The notes under the pieces: generated by a model
Database searches by the model: none
What the model saw: the letters and a program-made list of their open reading frames with translations, nothing else
Told to the model about the DNA's origin: nothing
Made by a program: the position numbers and the translations under genes
NCBI RefSeq assembly: GCF_002608075.1
Contig: NZ_LAHA01000009.1
Location: 83,353-147,352 of the forward strand
From: Nostoc linckia z4
GTDB taxonomy: Bacteria; Cyanobacteriota; Cyanobacteriia; Cyanobacteriales; Nostocaceae
Direction: 5' to 3'
Length of the DNA stretch: 64,000 nt
Shown: one piece after another, positions 28,125 through 37,399 of the stretch
How positions within the stretch are numbered: the stretch's first letter is position 1
How the letters are laid out: the number at the start of each line of letters is the position of its first letter

Positions 28125-29183
28125 ATGATTATAGTAATGAAAAGTGGTTCTCCAGAGGCAGAAATTAGCCGAATTAATGAGGAACTAACTAGTTGGGGGT
28201 TAACTCCAGAAAAAATTGTAGGAAAACACAAAGTAGTTATTGGCCTAGTAGGTGAAACTGCCAGCTTAGATCCGCTACAAATTCAAGAACTCAGCCAGTG
28301 GATTGAGCAGGTGTTACGAGTAGAGCAGCCTTACAAACGAGCTAGTCGCCAATTTCGCCACGGTGAAGCATCGGAAGTGGTGGTTAATCTACCGAATGAA
28401 ACGGTGGTATTTGGCGAACACCACCCCTTAATAGTGGTAGCTGGCCCCTGCTCCGTAGAAAACGAAGACATGATTGTAGAGACTGCACGGCGTGTCAAAG
28501 CCGCAGGAGCAAAGTTTTTGCGGGGGGGTGCATACAAACCCCGGACTTCACCTTACGCCTTCCAAGGACACGGTGAAAGTGCTTTGGAATTATTAGCAAA
28601 GGCGCGGGAAGTCAGCGGACTAGGTATTATTACAGAAGTCATGGATGCCGTTGACCTGGATAGAATTGCTGAAATTGCAGATGTGATTCAGGTAGGGGCA
28701 AGGAATATGCAGAATTTCTCCTTGCTCAAGAAAGTAGGAGCGCAATCAAAACCAGTCCTCTTGAAGCGGGGAATGGCAGCTACCATTGAAGATTGGTTAA
28801 TGGCAGCCGAGTATATTTTGGCGGCTGGCAATCCCAATGTTATTTTGTGTGAAAGAGGAATACGCACCTTTGACCGTCAGTATACAAGAAATACACTGGA
28901 TTTATCAGTAGTGCCAGTGTTGCGGAAGTTAACTCACCTACCAATCACGATCGATCCTAGTCATGGTGTAGGCTGGTCTGAGTTTGTACCTTCAATGGCA
29001 ATGGCAGCGATCGCAGCTGGTACAGATTCTCTCATGATTGAGGTTCACCCCAACCCTGCCAAAGCTTTATCCGATGGCCCCCAATCTCTCACACCAGACC
29101 GTTTTGATAACTTGATGCAAGAATTAGCAGTAATCGGTAAGGCAGTGGGACGCTGGCAGCAACCAGCAGTGGCTTTAGTTTAA
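28125..29183 (+). CDS. aroF: 3-deoxy-7-phosphoheptulonate synthase (DAHP synthase)
   Basis: A 352-residue enzyme that joins phosphoenolpyruvate and erythrose 4-phosphate, the first step of the shikimate pathway. Residues 1-65 form a ferredoxin-like regulatory domain (MIIVMKSGSPEAEISRINEE). The TIM-barrel core follows, with VVAGPCSVEN, the GGAYKPRTSPYAFQG phosphate-binding stretch, and IDPSHGVG. This layout is the type I-beta class. The start has AGGAAC about 7 bases upstream. A spacer with mirrored GTAGGGAATAGGG/TCCCTGTTCCC repeats lies upstream, and a hairpin lies downstream. Confidence 0.94.
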   Translation: MIIVMKSGSPEAEISRINEELTSWGLTPEKIVGKHKVVIGLVGETASLDPLQIQELSQWIEQVLRVEQPYKRASRQFRHGEASEVVVNLPNETVVFGEHHPLIVVAGPCSVENEDMIVETARRVKAAGAKFLRGGAYKPRTSPYAFQGHGESALELLAKAREVSGLGIITEVMDAVDLDRIAEIADVIQVGARNMQNFSLLKKVGAQSKPVLLKRGMAATIEDWLMAAEYILAAGNPNVILCERGIRTFDRQYTRNTLDLSVVPVLRKLTHLPITIDPSHGVGWSEFVPSMAMAAIAAGTDSLMIEVHPNPAKALSDGPQSLTPDRFDNLMQELAVIGKAVGRWQQPAVALV

Positions 29184-29249
29184 AAGAAACTGGGGAAGTG
29201 GCAGTTATCGGTTAGGCTGTCACGCATTTAACTTGCACATCTTTATAAG

Positions 29250-29283
29250 GTTGACTGTTGACAGTTAATCGTCAACAGTCAAC
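29250..29283. terminator. Perfect 13-bp hairpin between convergent genes
   Basis: GTTGACTGTTGAC (29250-29262) and its perfect complement (29271-29283) flank an eight-base loop. It lies between the DAHP synthase and the convergent small secreted protein. The arms are made of TTGACTG-type units, so it belongs to the repeat families but could stop transcription from both sides. Confidence 0.5.
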
Positions 29284-29326
29284 GAACTTCACAGGTAACC
29301 GTGCAATTAAAAAGCGCAATACCCTG

Positions 29327-29578
29327 TTATCTATATATGTAACGAGCAGGTATCCATCGGCGACCGCGATTTGTTTGCACCCAACGTCCAGGAACAACTA
29401 TTCTCCTTCTCGCTTGTACAGGAGTACGAACCCTAACTGGTACTGGTTTTCTGATTACTCTCACTGGAACTGGTCGCCTAAACTGTCGTCTGATTTGAGC
29501 ATCGGCTTGGGAAGGAATAATGGTAACAACAATTGGTAAAATCAGTGCTGCACTCGCAAGCATTCTTTTAATACTCAT
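29327..29578 (-). CDS. Small exported Arg/Val/Pro-rich protein
   Basis: An 83-residue protein from the ATG at 29578, with GAAGGA about 10 bases upstream. Residues 1-28 form a signal peptide (MLASAALILPIVVTI...SQADA). The mature 55 residues are strongly basic, with repeats of PVPVRVI/PVPVRVR and RRIVVPGRW. The end GRRWIPARYIYR resembles YXWIPARY-type motifs of small exported cyanobacterial proteins. Possible roles are binding to the cell wall, nucleic acid or acidic polysaccharide. This is not proven. An in-frame TTG two codons upstream is an alternative start. Confidence 0.6.
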   Translation of the reverse strand: MSIKRMLASAALILPIVVTIIPSQADAQIRRQFRRPVPVRVIRKPVPVRVRTPVQARRRIVVPGRWVQTNRGRRWIPARYIYR

Positions 29579-30286
29579 TGGCAAAATTTCCTTCTGTAAT
29601 GTGAAGACCGAAGAGATTAATTTTCGTCAAATATTGAAGAAAAATTGAGAATTCAGAATGCAGAATTTAGAATCAATTAGTGAAGCATTGGCAACTACTA
29701 TTCTCTGATAAATTTGAGAAAATATGTTGACAAACTTCCCCTGCTTAAAATGAATTGTCATCTGTGGCAAGAAAGCCACAGCTGAGACTGTGCGCTAATT
29801 TGAGACCACCAAATATAAAACTTAGTGGCGGATTTAAACCATATTTATCTATCGCCAAGTCACACAGAATGCAAGCAAGAAAATTCTAGATACTTACTTC
29901 TGAATTCTGTTTTGTTAATCTCTTGGACAAGTAAATACTACAATTGAACATAAGCATACACCAGTGAAAAAGGTAATTGGTCAAAACATGACTAATGTCA
30001 TACATAAAAAATTGAATAATGATTCTCTAGTTGTAAAAATTGATAATTTAGAATTTAGATAATTGTAGATTGGGTTAAATACCAATACAGTTCAGATAAG
30101 ACCAAAACACTTGTAGAGACGGGGATTTATAGCGTCTGGTAAATCCACAATTTCATAGAATTAGCCTTTAACAGTCAATACGGTTCGGGGAAAGGTTAAA
30201 GGGGAAAGGGGAAAGGGGAAAGGGGAAAGGTTAAAGGGGAAAGGGGAAAGGTTAAAGGGGAAAGGGGAAAGGGGAAAGGTTACCTC

Positions 30287-30406
30287 TTATACCAATTCAC
30301 CAAAATATTGATACACATAAAATAACTTGTACGGGCGAACGGCTGTTCGCCCCTACGCTTACGCAACGGCTGTACCCTGCGGGAAGGCTGAGCTTGTATT
30401 TGTATC
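30287..30406 (-). repeat. Dispersed palindromic element, copy B
   Basis: The reverse complement of this segment matches copy A at 21161-21267 along both ends (AATACAAATACAAGC and TCAATATTTTGGTGAATT). It is about 13 bases longer because of a changed middle (GCCGTTGCGTAAGCGTAG). The shared borders point to a mobile, non-autonomous repeat. Confidence 0.8.
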
Positions 30407-30726
30407 ATTTATAAAGTGAAATGGTAAGTAGGTCAATTTAATTAAACATAAAACAATGCTAGTGGCGTGGCAAGCCTTAAATGTTGCAATAGATTTTATT
30501 GTGGGATGGGTGTCCTCACCCGTCCGGGCGGGCAGGATGCCCACCCCACAAGAGTTTACTAATGCACTATTTTAGCTGTGTCAGTCCACTACATTTATTG
30601 AGATCTACGTATGACGTTTTTTTAGGTTGAGCTACTTATTACGCCTTAACCTTTTCCCAGACCACAAGGGAAGTTCATACTGCTTATCCGAACCGTATTG
30701 GATTAAATACAGCAGATTGTTCGCCG

Positions 30727-30757
30727 AAAAAAAAAGGCGGGTACAAGACCCATCCTT
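30727..30757 (-). terminator. Rho-independent terminator of the HtrA-type gene
   Basis: On the minus strand GGATGGGT, a short loop and ACCCGCC are followed by nine T residues. It lies about 30 bases after the protease stop. Confidence 0.7.
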
Positions 30758-30784
30758 TAAAATTTCACCTTGACTCAAAAACTG

Positions 30785-32047
30785 TTATTGTACTTGATTA
30801 GGAAAGGCACCAGGTTGCACAGCTAGGTTGACGTTTTGTCCATTGCGGCGTAACTCCAGGCTTAAATTTCCACCGACTTGGCTATTTTCTACAGCCTTTT
30901 GGACGCTGCTAGCATCTGTAACTGATTGACCGCCTAGCTTTTGGATAACATCGCCAGCGCGTATTCCAGCTTTAGCGGCTGGGGAATTTGGCATAACTTT
31001 TACAACTAATACACCTTTATCTTCATTTACACTCAAACCACTATTAGGATCTGAGTTAATACTTTGTTTTAACTGAGGCGTTAACCCCACCATTTGAATT
31101 CCTAAATAAGGATGTTGAACTTTACCGGTGGCTATTAATTGACTGGAAATACGTTGTGCTGTGTTGATGGGAATGGCAAATCCTAATCCTTGCGCCCCTT
31201 GGATAATGGCTGTATTCATACCAATTACTTCACCACGGTAATTGAGCAGAGGGCCGCCAGAGTTACCGGGATTAATTGCGGCGTCGGTTTGAATATATTC
31301 TACTCGTCTATCAGGAGCGCCGATTTGATTGCTAGTCCGTCCAGTAGCACTGACAATTCCAGTTGTAACTGTATTATCTAGTCCCAGGGGATTACCGATC
31401 GCGATCGCCCATTCTCCCGGTTGCAATTGGTCTGAGTTACCCAAAGCTACTGTCGGTAGATTATCGGCTTGAATCTTAACCACAGCCACATCAGTTAACT
31501 CATCTTTTCCTAGCACCTTACCTTGCAAGGTGCGTCCATCCTTGAGTGTTACTGTCACCATATCTGCCCCATCTACCACATGGGCGTTGGTGAGAATACG
31601 GCCATCCGCACTGATGATAAAACCAGAACCAGTACCCCGTTCTACCCTTTCGCCTGATTCTGGCAATTGGGAACCAAAAAAGCGGCGAAAAAACGGATCG
31701 TTAAATTCATCTGGTAACTGAGTTTTTACAGTTCGGGAAGAGTTAATTCGTACTACTGCTGGCCCTACATTTTGCACTACCTGTGTCACAAAATTTGGAT
31801 CTGTGGTGCTTGGTAATGGAGGAGCAGCATTGACTCGACCCACTGCTAAATTAGATGCAGTCTTAGACACCTGGTCTTGGTGTCCAGCCAGATAGCCACC
31901 TGCTAATGTCATACCCGATCCCAGTAGCACCAGTGATAGAGAGGCCGCAGCCTTTTTCCAGGGTGCTGGATTATGGTATTTGGCGTCAGCAGTGTGGGAT
32001 AAAATGCTATTTGATGGGTCTTTTCCATCACGAGATTGGTTTTGCAT
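30785..32047 (-). CDS. HtrA/Deg-family serine protease (HhoA/HhoB/HtrA-like)
   Basis: A 420-residue protease with an N-terminal membrane anchor at about 34-53 ([20 protein letters not shown]). The trypsin-like domain has His in TNAHVVDGA, Asp in [10 protein letters not shown] and Ser in [11 protein letters not shown], followed by one PDZ domain ([20 protein letters not shown]). It acts in the periplasm or thylakoid lumen on damaged proteins. One PDZ domain and this length match the three cyanobacterial Deg proteases. Which of the three cannot be decided here. An intrinsic terminator follows. Confidence 0.93.
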   Translation of the reverse strand: MQNQSRDGKDPSNSILSHTADAKYHNPAPWKKAAASLSLVLLGSGMTLAGGYLAGHQDQVSKTASNLAVGRVNAAPPLPSTTDPNFVTQVVQNVGPAVVRINSSRTVKTQLPDEFNDPFFRRFFGSQLPESGERVERGTGSGFIISADGRILTNAHVVDGADMVTVTLKDGRTLQGKVLGKDELTDVAVVKIQADNLPTVALGNSDQLQPGEWAIAIGNPLGLDNTVTTGIVSATGRTSNQIGAPDRRVEYIQTDAAINPGNSGGPLLNYRGEVIGMNTAIIQGAQGLGFAIPINTAQRISSQLIATGKVQHPYLGIQMVGLTPQLKQSINSDPNSGLSVNEDKGVLVVKVMPNSPAAKAGIRAGDVIQKLGGQSVTDASSVQKAVENSQVGGNLSLELRRNGQNVNLAVQPGAFPNQVQ

Positions 32048-32267
32048 TGCTGTTTGGAAGCATATCTAACTATGTATTAATAATGTAGATATTATTTATG
32101 ACAGTTTTGTTGCAGAGGTATTGCGTTATTGTGAAAGACTGAGTTTTTTACTACTAAAGAACTCAAAAGCGAGAATAGCAAATCTACTACATTGAAAATT
32201 GTGACTTTAGTCACGGGTATATTCAGAATTCGGTACGCGATTTGCGACCATACTTGAAGGAAGAAAC

Positions 32268-33176
32268 ATGGGACAAGGAAAAATATTACTTCAGCCTGGT
32301 ACTTTATGGACAAGTGTCAAAGAACGGACTGAATATGCTTTGCAATGTGGGGCGCTGCTGTCGATACCGACAGAATTTGAATTTGTAGAACAGGATGGCG
32401 TGGGTTTTTTAGTGCGGATTTTGTCTAATTTGAATCGTAAAAAAGCAGCCAAGGAAAAACAAGAACAACAATCTGCGACTTCAGGGCAAGAATTTAATCC
32501 TTTTTTACCCTACGAAGAAGATTTATTTGTGGCGGAGATTTCTGATACTCACGTTTGTATTCTAAACAAATTCAATGTTGTTGACTATCATTTACTAATT
32601 ATTACCCGTGCCTTCGAGGAACAGGAAAGTTTACTCACCTTGGAAGATTTTACAGCGATGTGGGCATGTCTAGCTGATTTTAATGGTTTGGGATTCTACA
32701 ACAGTGGCAAAATCGCAGGTGCTAGTCAGCGACATAAACATTTGCAATTAGTCCCCCTACCACTAGCATCTTCAGGATCGCAGATACCCATTGAACCCCT
32801 GCTAAAGGACGCACAATTTCAGAACTCCATCGCAACTTTACCAAAACTTCCTTTTTTACATGCCTTCGCCCCCTTAAATCCCAAGTGGGTGGAGTCTCCA
32901 TTTTTAGGGGGTGAAGCAACATTAGCGCTTTATCATACCTTGTTAGAGACCGTTGGTTTAAATCCAACGCAATTGGGTGCTTACAATTTGCTGATGACGC
33001 GGGAATGGATGCTGATTGTACCGCGATCGCAAGAACATTTCCACACCATCTCCGTGAATTCATTAGGATTCGCCGGTGCTTTGCTAGTAAAAAACGCCGA
33101 ACAAATGCAACTTGTCAAAGACCAAGGGCCGATAACTATCTTGAAGAGTGTTGGTGTTATTGGGCATGGGGCATAG
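32268..33176 (+). CDS. Ap4A phosphorylase / ATP adenylyltransferase
   Basis: A 302-residue enzyme of the HIT superfamily. The histidine-rich motif is HKHLQLVP at about residue 156, preceded by GASQ. The N-terminal domain (LLQPGTLWTSVKERTEYALQ) and C-terminal domain (LGAYNLLMTREWMLIVPRSQ) match the Apa1-like diadenosine tetraphosphate phosphorylases, which cleave Ap4A with phosphate to ATP and ADP. It would control the alarmone Ap4A in the cytosol. The AAGGA box 6-10 bases before the ATG is good. G-rich repeats lie immediately downstream. Confidence 0.88.
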   Translation: MGQGKILLQPGTLWTSVKERTEYALQCGALLSIPTEFEFVEQDGVGFLVRILSNLNRKKAAKEKQEQQSATSGQEFNPFLPYEEDLFVAEISDTHVCILNKFNVVDYHLLIITRAFEEQESLLTLEDFTAMWACLADFNGLGFYNSGKIAGASQRHKHLQLVPLPLASSGSQIPIEPLLKDAQFQNSIATLPKLPFLHAFAPLNPKWVESPFLGGEATLALYHTLLETVGLNPTQLGAYNLLMTREWMLIVPRSQEHFHTISVNSLGFAGALLVKNAEQMQLVKDQGPITILKSVGVIGHGA

Positions 33177-33290
33177 GGAAGGGGAAAGGGGAAAGGGGAA
33201 AGGGGAAAAGGGGAAAGATTAAATTTATTCCTTTTCCCTTTAACCTTTAACCTTTTCCCCTATCTCCCCATCTCCCCACCTCCCCATCTC
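33177..33290. repeat. G-rich/C-rich mirrored repeat spacer
   Basis: Tandem GGGGAAA units (33179-33212) face CCTTTTCCC/TTTAACC and CCCCATCTC units (33228-33290). They could pair into a hairpin between convergent genes. The right end abuts the CocE-type gene stop. Confidence 0.85.
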
Positions 33291-33292
33291 CC

Positions 33293-34912
33293 TCAAGCAA
33301 CTACAGGTAGTAAAACATGAGAATTAAACTCGCCTCCACAATTCACGGTTAACGCGATCGTCTGGGCATCTGGTAAAGTATCGCTAGTAGTTATCGCACC
33401 GTTTCCTGAATTCATGGCGTAGGCTGGAAAACAGGCTGCGCTTAAACTCAGACGCAGGGCGTTTCCTTTGGCAATTCGGGCACAAGTCCCTTGTAGCTGA
33501 ATTTTTGTAGAGGGGTTCACATTTCGACAATGTACATATCCTTGAGTTAAATTGTATACTCTTCCGTCAGGATGTACTTCTGATAAAACAGCAGACAGAT
33601 CATAACTTGCTTGGTCGGCAATACAGTAGATTTCGGCTACCACATCCCCTGCTAAATGTAAATCTTTTTCTAGTGGTTCGCTAGTATAAGTTAAGACATC
33701 AGAACGAGAATCAAGATGCGATCGCTCAAATATACCCGCAGGAATTCCGGCATGACCTCCTAAGGCTGGAACTGGACGCCAAGGATCGTGGACTAATACG
33801 TCTGGGATATGGGGCATGGGGCATTGGGCATTAGAAAGGGTTCCGGAGTCTTGGCGGATGCTGGCTAGTCCTGTTGTTGACAAAAAGTAGGATTTGTGTG
33901 TTGGTGTGGGGAATTTGGGGAAAGTGCGCCAAATATTAGTTCCCATCTCGAATAAACAAACGGGGGACTCGTGCAATAAACCTGTATTTTTATCTTTGAG
34001 AAATTGGTCAAACCAACGAATTTGCATTTTATCCACAGGGCTGGCGGCTTTAACACCAAATTCAATTTCGCCAACTTTACGACCCCAAGGTAAATGTGCC
34101 CAAGCCCCCACTAATAAATGTTGGGGTTTAGTGCTACGGGCTGCCATATCTTGATATAAATGTAGAGTGCCGCGTAGATAAGTATCAAACCATCCGCCGA
34201 TGTGAAACATGGGCAAATCAACAGTTTGCAAGTAATGTTTGGGTGAAAGTTTTTCCCAATATTCATCTGGTTGAGAATGTGCCAGCCATTGATGATAAAA
34301 GGAATCTGGGGCGAGTTGTTGGAGAATTTCTGGATTAGTTAAAGGTAAATTCCGAGAAGCGGCAAATAAGGCTTGATAGGCTGTTTTATTTCCTTGCAAC
34401 CGCGCGGTTTCTGTAGCTAATTGAATTGCCCAAGCCAGGTTAGTTTGTAAACAAAATGCGCCTCCTTCATAAGCCCAATCGGTATATAAATCATAGCCAA
34501 TCATGGCGGGGCAAATTGTTACCAAAGCTTTTGGTTGATTAACTGCGGCATATAGCTGAGTCATTCCTTGATAGGAAAAACCATACATACCAACTTTGCC
34601 ATTACTACCAGGTAAATTTGCTGCCCAGTTTACTGTATCTTCGCCATCTAATATTTCGTGGGTAAATAATTTAAATTCCCCTTGGGAAGTACCGCGTCCC
34701 CGGACATCTTGAATGGCGACGATGTAACCGTGGGCTGCATACCAACTAGGATGGGCATAGACAACAGTAGACGCGATCGCTCTACCATAGGGTTGTCGCA
34801 TTAATAATACTGGAAATTCACCATCAGCATCCGGGCGATAGATGTCTGCATCCAGGCGAACACCATCGCGGGTGTGCATGGAGACAGTTTGTTTCGGTAG
34901 AATTTTCAGCAT
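33293..34912 (-). CDS. CocE/NonD-type alpha/beta hydrolase (S15 family)
   Basis: A 539-residue protein of the X-Pro dipeptidyl-peptidase/cocaine-esterase family. The N-terminal alpha/beta-hydrolase has FPVLLMRQPYGRA, the nucleophile Ser in MYGFSYQGMT and the conserved QDVRGRGTSQGEF. The catalytic His region is VGAWAHLPWG. A C-terminal galactose-binding-like jelly-roll domain starts at about residue 350. It hydrolyses esters or peptides, with the exact substrate unknown. The ATG at 34912 (MLKILPKQ) is preferred over a longer frame whose extra 35 residues are not family-like. Confidence 0.87.
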   Translation of the reverse strand: MLKILPKQTVSMHTRDGVRLDADIYRPDADGEFPVLLMRQPYGRAIASTVVYAHPSWYAAHGYIVAIQDVRGRGTSQGEFKLFTHEILDGEDTVNWAANLPGSNGKVGMYGFSYQGMTQLYAAVNQPKALVTICPAMIGYDLYTDWAYEGGAFCLQTNLAWAIQLATETARLQGNKTAYQALFAASRNLPLTNPEILQQLAPDSFYHQWLAHSQPDEYWEKLSPKHYLQTVDLPMFHIGGWFDTYLRGTLHLYQDMAARSTKPQHLLVGAWAHLPWGRKVGEIEFGVKAASPVDKMQIRWFDQFLKDKNTGLLHESPVCLFEMGTNIWRTFPKFPTPTHKSYFLSTTGLASIRQDSGTLSNAQCPMPHIPDVLVHDPWRPVPALGGHAGIPAGIFERSHLDSRSDVLTYTSEPLEKDLHLAGDVVAEIYCIADQASYDLSAVLSEVHPDGRVYNLTQGYVHCRNVNPSTKIQLQGTCARIAKGNALRLSLSAACFPAYAMNSGNGAITTSDTLPDAQTIALTVNCGGEFNSHVLLPVVA

Positions 34913-35227
34913 GGATTTGATAATTTTTAACTTACAAAGAAAGGCAGTCAAGATAAAGCACGTTTCATAGTCAAATATGAAAGTGGTCTTTTCCCATTTC
35001 CTACTCCTCACTTTCAAGTCATATCATGTCTGGTTGAAGACTCATCATATAGGTTGACGCGGGGACGCGGGGACGCAAAGACACGGAGAAATTTTATCAT
35101 AAGTGATTAGCCGGACATGATATCAGTCAACAGTCAATACCGATATTTTTCACAAATGATTTAGGATTGCTATGGTATGGTTTGTTGTTGCGTAAGTCTT
35201 AATTAAAAACTTTTACTTGGTGGTGTA
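34913..35227. other. 315-bp spacer
   Basis: It contains a GACGCGGG-type tandem repeat (about 35053-35075) and TTGCGTAAGTCTTAATT near 35186, another trace of the ACTTACGCA element family. No gene is supported. Confidence 0.5.
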
Positions 35228-35710
35228 TTAAAGTAGACCGGGTGTTGCAGCTCTGAGAATTGCTGTATATTCATCTAGTGTCAGGTTACCATACCTGAGT
35301 CTATCAGCTACAGTTGACAAAATAACATTTTCATCGCCTGATGGGATTGGTAGTGTTGGGCCGGCAAGCAGCGCTATTGTTGGTGTTGATATGTGAGTAA
35401 TTGGATCTATATATATAGATCCTGTAACTATATACGTACCTTTACCATCAATTCCTGCTAAATATGTTCCTTCGGGAGAAACTTTTTGAGCAGCTATAGA
35501 GGTGATATAAGCACTAGGAGTAATATATGTGATGACTCCCGAAAATCCACCTTGTTGTACTGTGAAAGTGGGTAAGTTGGGGATGTTTGGTATGGTTACT
35601 AAAGTTTGTGCTGATGCAGGAGTAAATTTAAAAGTCGCAAAGCTAATAAAACTTGTAATCAAGAAACTAGTTCTCAAAATCATGCCAGCATATCGGGAAA
35701 GTAGATTCAT
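35228..35710 (-). CDS. Unknown exported protein
   Basis: A 160-residue protein with a signal peptide at 1-34 (ILRTSFLITSFISFATFKFTPASA). The mature part is rich in Thr, Ile, Pro and Tyr (TLVTIPNIPNLPTF, VITYITPSAYITS) with a predicted beta-rich fold, and ends in a short helix (TLDEYTAILRAATPGLL). Not recognisable as a known family. It is flanked by long A/T-rich spacers. Confidence 0.6.
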   Translation of the reverse strand: MNLLSRYAGMILRTSFLITSFISFATFKFTPASAQTLVTIPNIPNLPTFTVQQGGFSGVITYITPSAYITSIAAQKVSPEGTYLAGIDGKGTYIVTGSIYIDPITHISTPTIALLAGPTLPIPSGDENVILSTVADRLRYGNLTLDEYTAILRAATPGLL

Positions 35711-35950
35711 CTGAAAAATCCTTTGTTTTTAGGACTTGATGTTTTTGCTGGATGTGGTTTATGCAATTTATAAAAACTGGATTTTCTCAATAAAAATAAG
35801 GCTCAATCTCTAACAATTATCTGCGATAATATTATGAAATTTCAATATAATTCTTGAAATTTAAAAGACATAAAAACATAAATTTACGAATTTATATTGT
35901 AAAAATACAAACTTTGCTAAGAGTGAAATTATTCTGCGTTACCCAAAACC

Positions 35951-35977
35951 TAGAGACGTAGCAATACTACGTCTCTA
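35951..35977. repeat. Palindromic repeat (GTAGAGACGT family)
   Basis: TAGAGACGTAG and its perfect complement flank CAATA. It belongs to the same family as 60677-60705 and the copy inside recF (27221-27248). Confidence 0.8.
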
Positions 35978-35998
35978 CATTTATTACACATAATAAAT

Positions 35999-36023
35999 AA
36001 TCGGTGCAGTCAAACTACACCGA
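35999..36023 (-). terminator. Terminator-like hairpin after the PIN-TRAM gene
   Basis: On the minus strand ATCGGTGTAG and CTGCACCGAT pair with one mismatch, followed by TTATTTATT. It lies about 48 bases after the PIN-TRAM stop. Confidence 0.55.
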
Positions 36024-36070
36024 TCGCTGTGTCACATATAATGTAATTATGATTACATCGAACATTTGTT

Positions 36071-37147
36071 TTATGCCAATGCTGAAGCTTGGGGTTTGGC
36101 AAAAATCATCCGTCCGGCTGTTGTTTGTAAAGCACTGGTGACTACTACCCGCAGTTCGCCACCTACATAACTGCTACCTTCTTCAACTACTACCATTGTG
36201 CCGTCATCTAGGTAACCAATACCTTGGCTGGGTTCTTTGCCTTCTTTGAGAATTTTCAAATCCAGGTAATCCCCAGGTAAATAACTGGGACGGACGGCGT
36301 TCACTAAATCATTGACATTTAAAACAGGTACTTTTTGAACGCTAGCAACTTTAGATAAGTTGTAGTCGTTGGTTAGCAGTGTACCGCTGATTTCTTGGGC
36401 AAAACGGACTAATTTGGCATCAACTGTGGGAATATCTTCGTAATCAACTGGGTTGATGAGGATGCGATCGGGGTAAGCTTCTTTGATGCGGTTGAGAATT
36501 TCTAGTCCTCGCCTTCCCCGCACTCGCTTTTGGTCTTTGCTAGCATCGGCTACTTGTTGGAGTTCTTGCAAAACAAATTGCGGTACGATTATTTGTCCTT
36601 CCAAAAACCCTGTTTCTAGTAAAGCTTCAATGCGACCATCGATGATGCAACTAGTGTCTAAAACTTTAGTGTTGGCGGGTTTTAGTGTTCCTTCCACAAC
36701 CAGGGATTCAACGGTGTTGGGATTAATGAACCGCAACAAACCGCGTCCGTGGGTGTCTGCCAAATTCATGCCAGTAACCGCCAGGATAATACTACCGACA
36801 ACTGCCACCAGTGGCTTAATAAATCCGAAATCTGCGGGGATAGGTAACAAAAATAACGGTGCTAGCATGAGGTTGGCTAGCAATAGCCCAATCACTAAAC
36901 CAATGGCACGAGTTAAGATCGCTTCTAGAGGCATTTCTTTGACCTGTGCCTCTAGGCGACGATATGTAGTCTGAAAACTCAAGCCGATGGCACCACCAAT
37001 AATAGCGGCAAAAACGGCGATAATTAAACGCAAAGCTTCTATATTTGTCACCTTGTCTAAGGTGCCATCAGGTAGCAGTTCGATGCTGTAGAACCCTATA
37101 CCCGATGCTGCCAGGATGAATGAAAAAATGATAATTGCGTCAAGCAT
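36071..37147 (-). CDS. PIN-TRAM domain membrane protein
   Basis: A 358-residue protein. Four hydrophobic helices occupy residues 1-130 (AIIIFSFILAASGIGFYSI, LRLIIAVFAAIIGGAIGLSF, LVIGLLLANLMLAPLFLLPI, LVAVVGSIILAVTGMNL). A PIN nuclease domain follows, with Asp residues in VLDTSCIIDGRI and the LLTNDYNLSKVA stretch, and then a C-terminal TRAM-type RNA-binding domain (GIGYLDDGTMVVVEEGSSYV). This matches the YacL-type family. The PIN domain suggests RNA or DNA cleavage near the membrane. Its target is unknown. A terminator-like hairpin follows. Confidence 0.88.
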   Translation of the reverse strand: MLDAIIIFSFILAASGIGFYSIELLPDGTLDKVTNIEALRLIIAVFAAIIGGAIGLSFQTTYRRLEAQVKEMPLEAILTRAIGLVIGLLLANLMLAPLFLLPIPADFGFIKPLVAVVGSIILAVTGMNLADTHGRGLLRFINPNTVESLVVEGTLKPANTKVLDTSCIIDGRIEALLETGFLEGQIIVPQFVLQELQQVADASKDQKRVRGRRGLEILNRIKEAYPDRILINPVDYEDIPTVDAKLVRFAQEISGTLLTNDYNLSKVASVQKVPVLNVNDLVNAVRPSYLPGDYLDLKILKEGKEPSQGIGYLDDGTMVVVEEGSSYVGGELRVVVTSALQTTAGRMIFAKPQASALA

Positions 37148-37399
37148 GGTTATCTTGTATTCCTAGAACTGTGTTAACCGATAAAGTTAAGTATTTTTTA
37201 TTTCATCGGTAATATAGACTAATCAATATTGACTTACACTAAGGGTTTAGGCAAACAATATCTGCAATTATTATAACCAAAGGCTTTTATCTTCATATTT
37301 TTCATTGTTTCGTTGTAAAACGACAAAAATTTGTAAAAAAACTAATCATTTTCATGATTGCTAATTTGCAATGGGACTAACTTAATATTTTTTACTAAA

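Larger units (their letters stand above)
29579..30784. other. 1.2-kb non-coding region with several repeat families
   Basis: No convincing gene. Contents seen: a CTGTGGC/GCCACAG hairpin (about 29762-29781), a GGGGAAAGG array (about 30190-30280), copy B of the dispersed palindromic element (30287-30406), an imperfect GC-rich palindrome with GGGTGTCCTCACCC (30501-30549), and an intrinsic terminator for the protease gene (30727-30757). An uncharacterised small RNA is possible in 29750-29870, where several short complementary stretches occur, but I cannot support a specific call. Confidence 0.6.
35711..36070. other. A/T-rich spacer with a palindromic repeat and terminator
   Basis: It holds the TAGAGACGTAG...CTACGTCTCTA hairpin (35951-35977) and the intrinsic-terminator-like hairpin 35999-36023. 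The rest (35760-35940) is very A/T-rich and presumably includes the promoter of the exported protein gene to the left. No gene is seen. Confidence 0.5.

Noticed and set aside
29258..29539. 93-residue frame on the plus strand
   Set aside because: It is opposite the small exported Arg-rich protein, which has a signal peptide and ribosome-binding site.
29750..29870. Possible structured small RNA
   Set aside because: Short hairpins such as CTGTGGC/GCCACAG exist, but no promoter, terminator or known RNA family could be recognised.
32092..32313. 73-residue frame on the minus strand before the Ap4A phosphorylase
   Set aside because: It lies in the divergent promoter region, overlaps the start of the phosphorylase gene, and has no family features.
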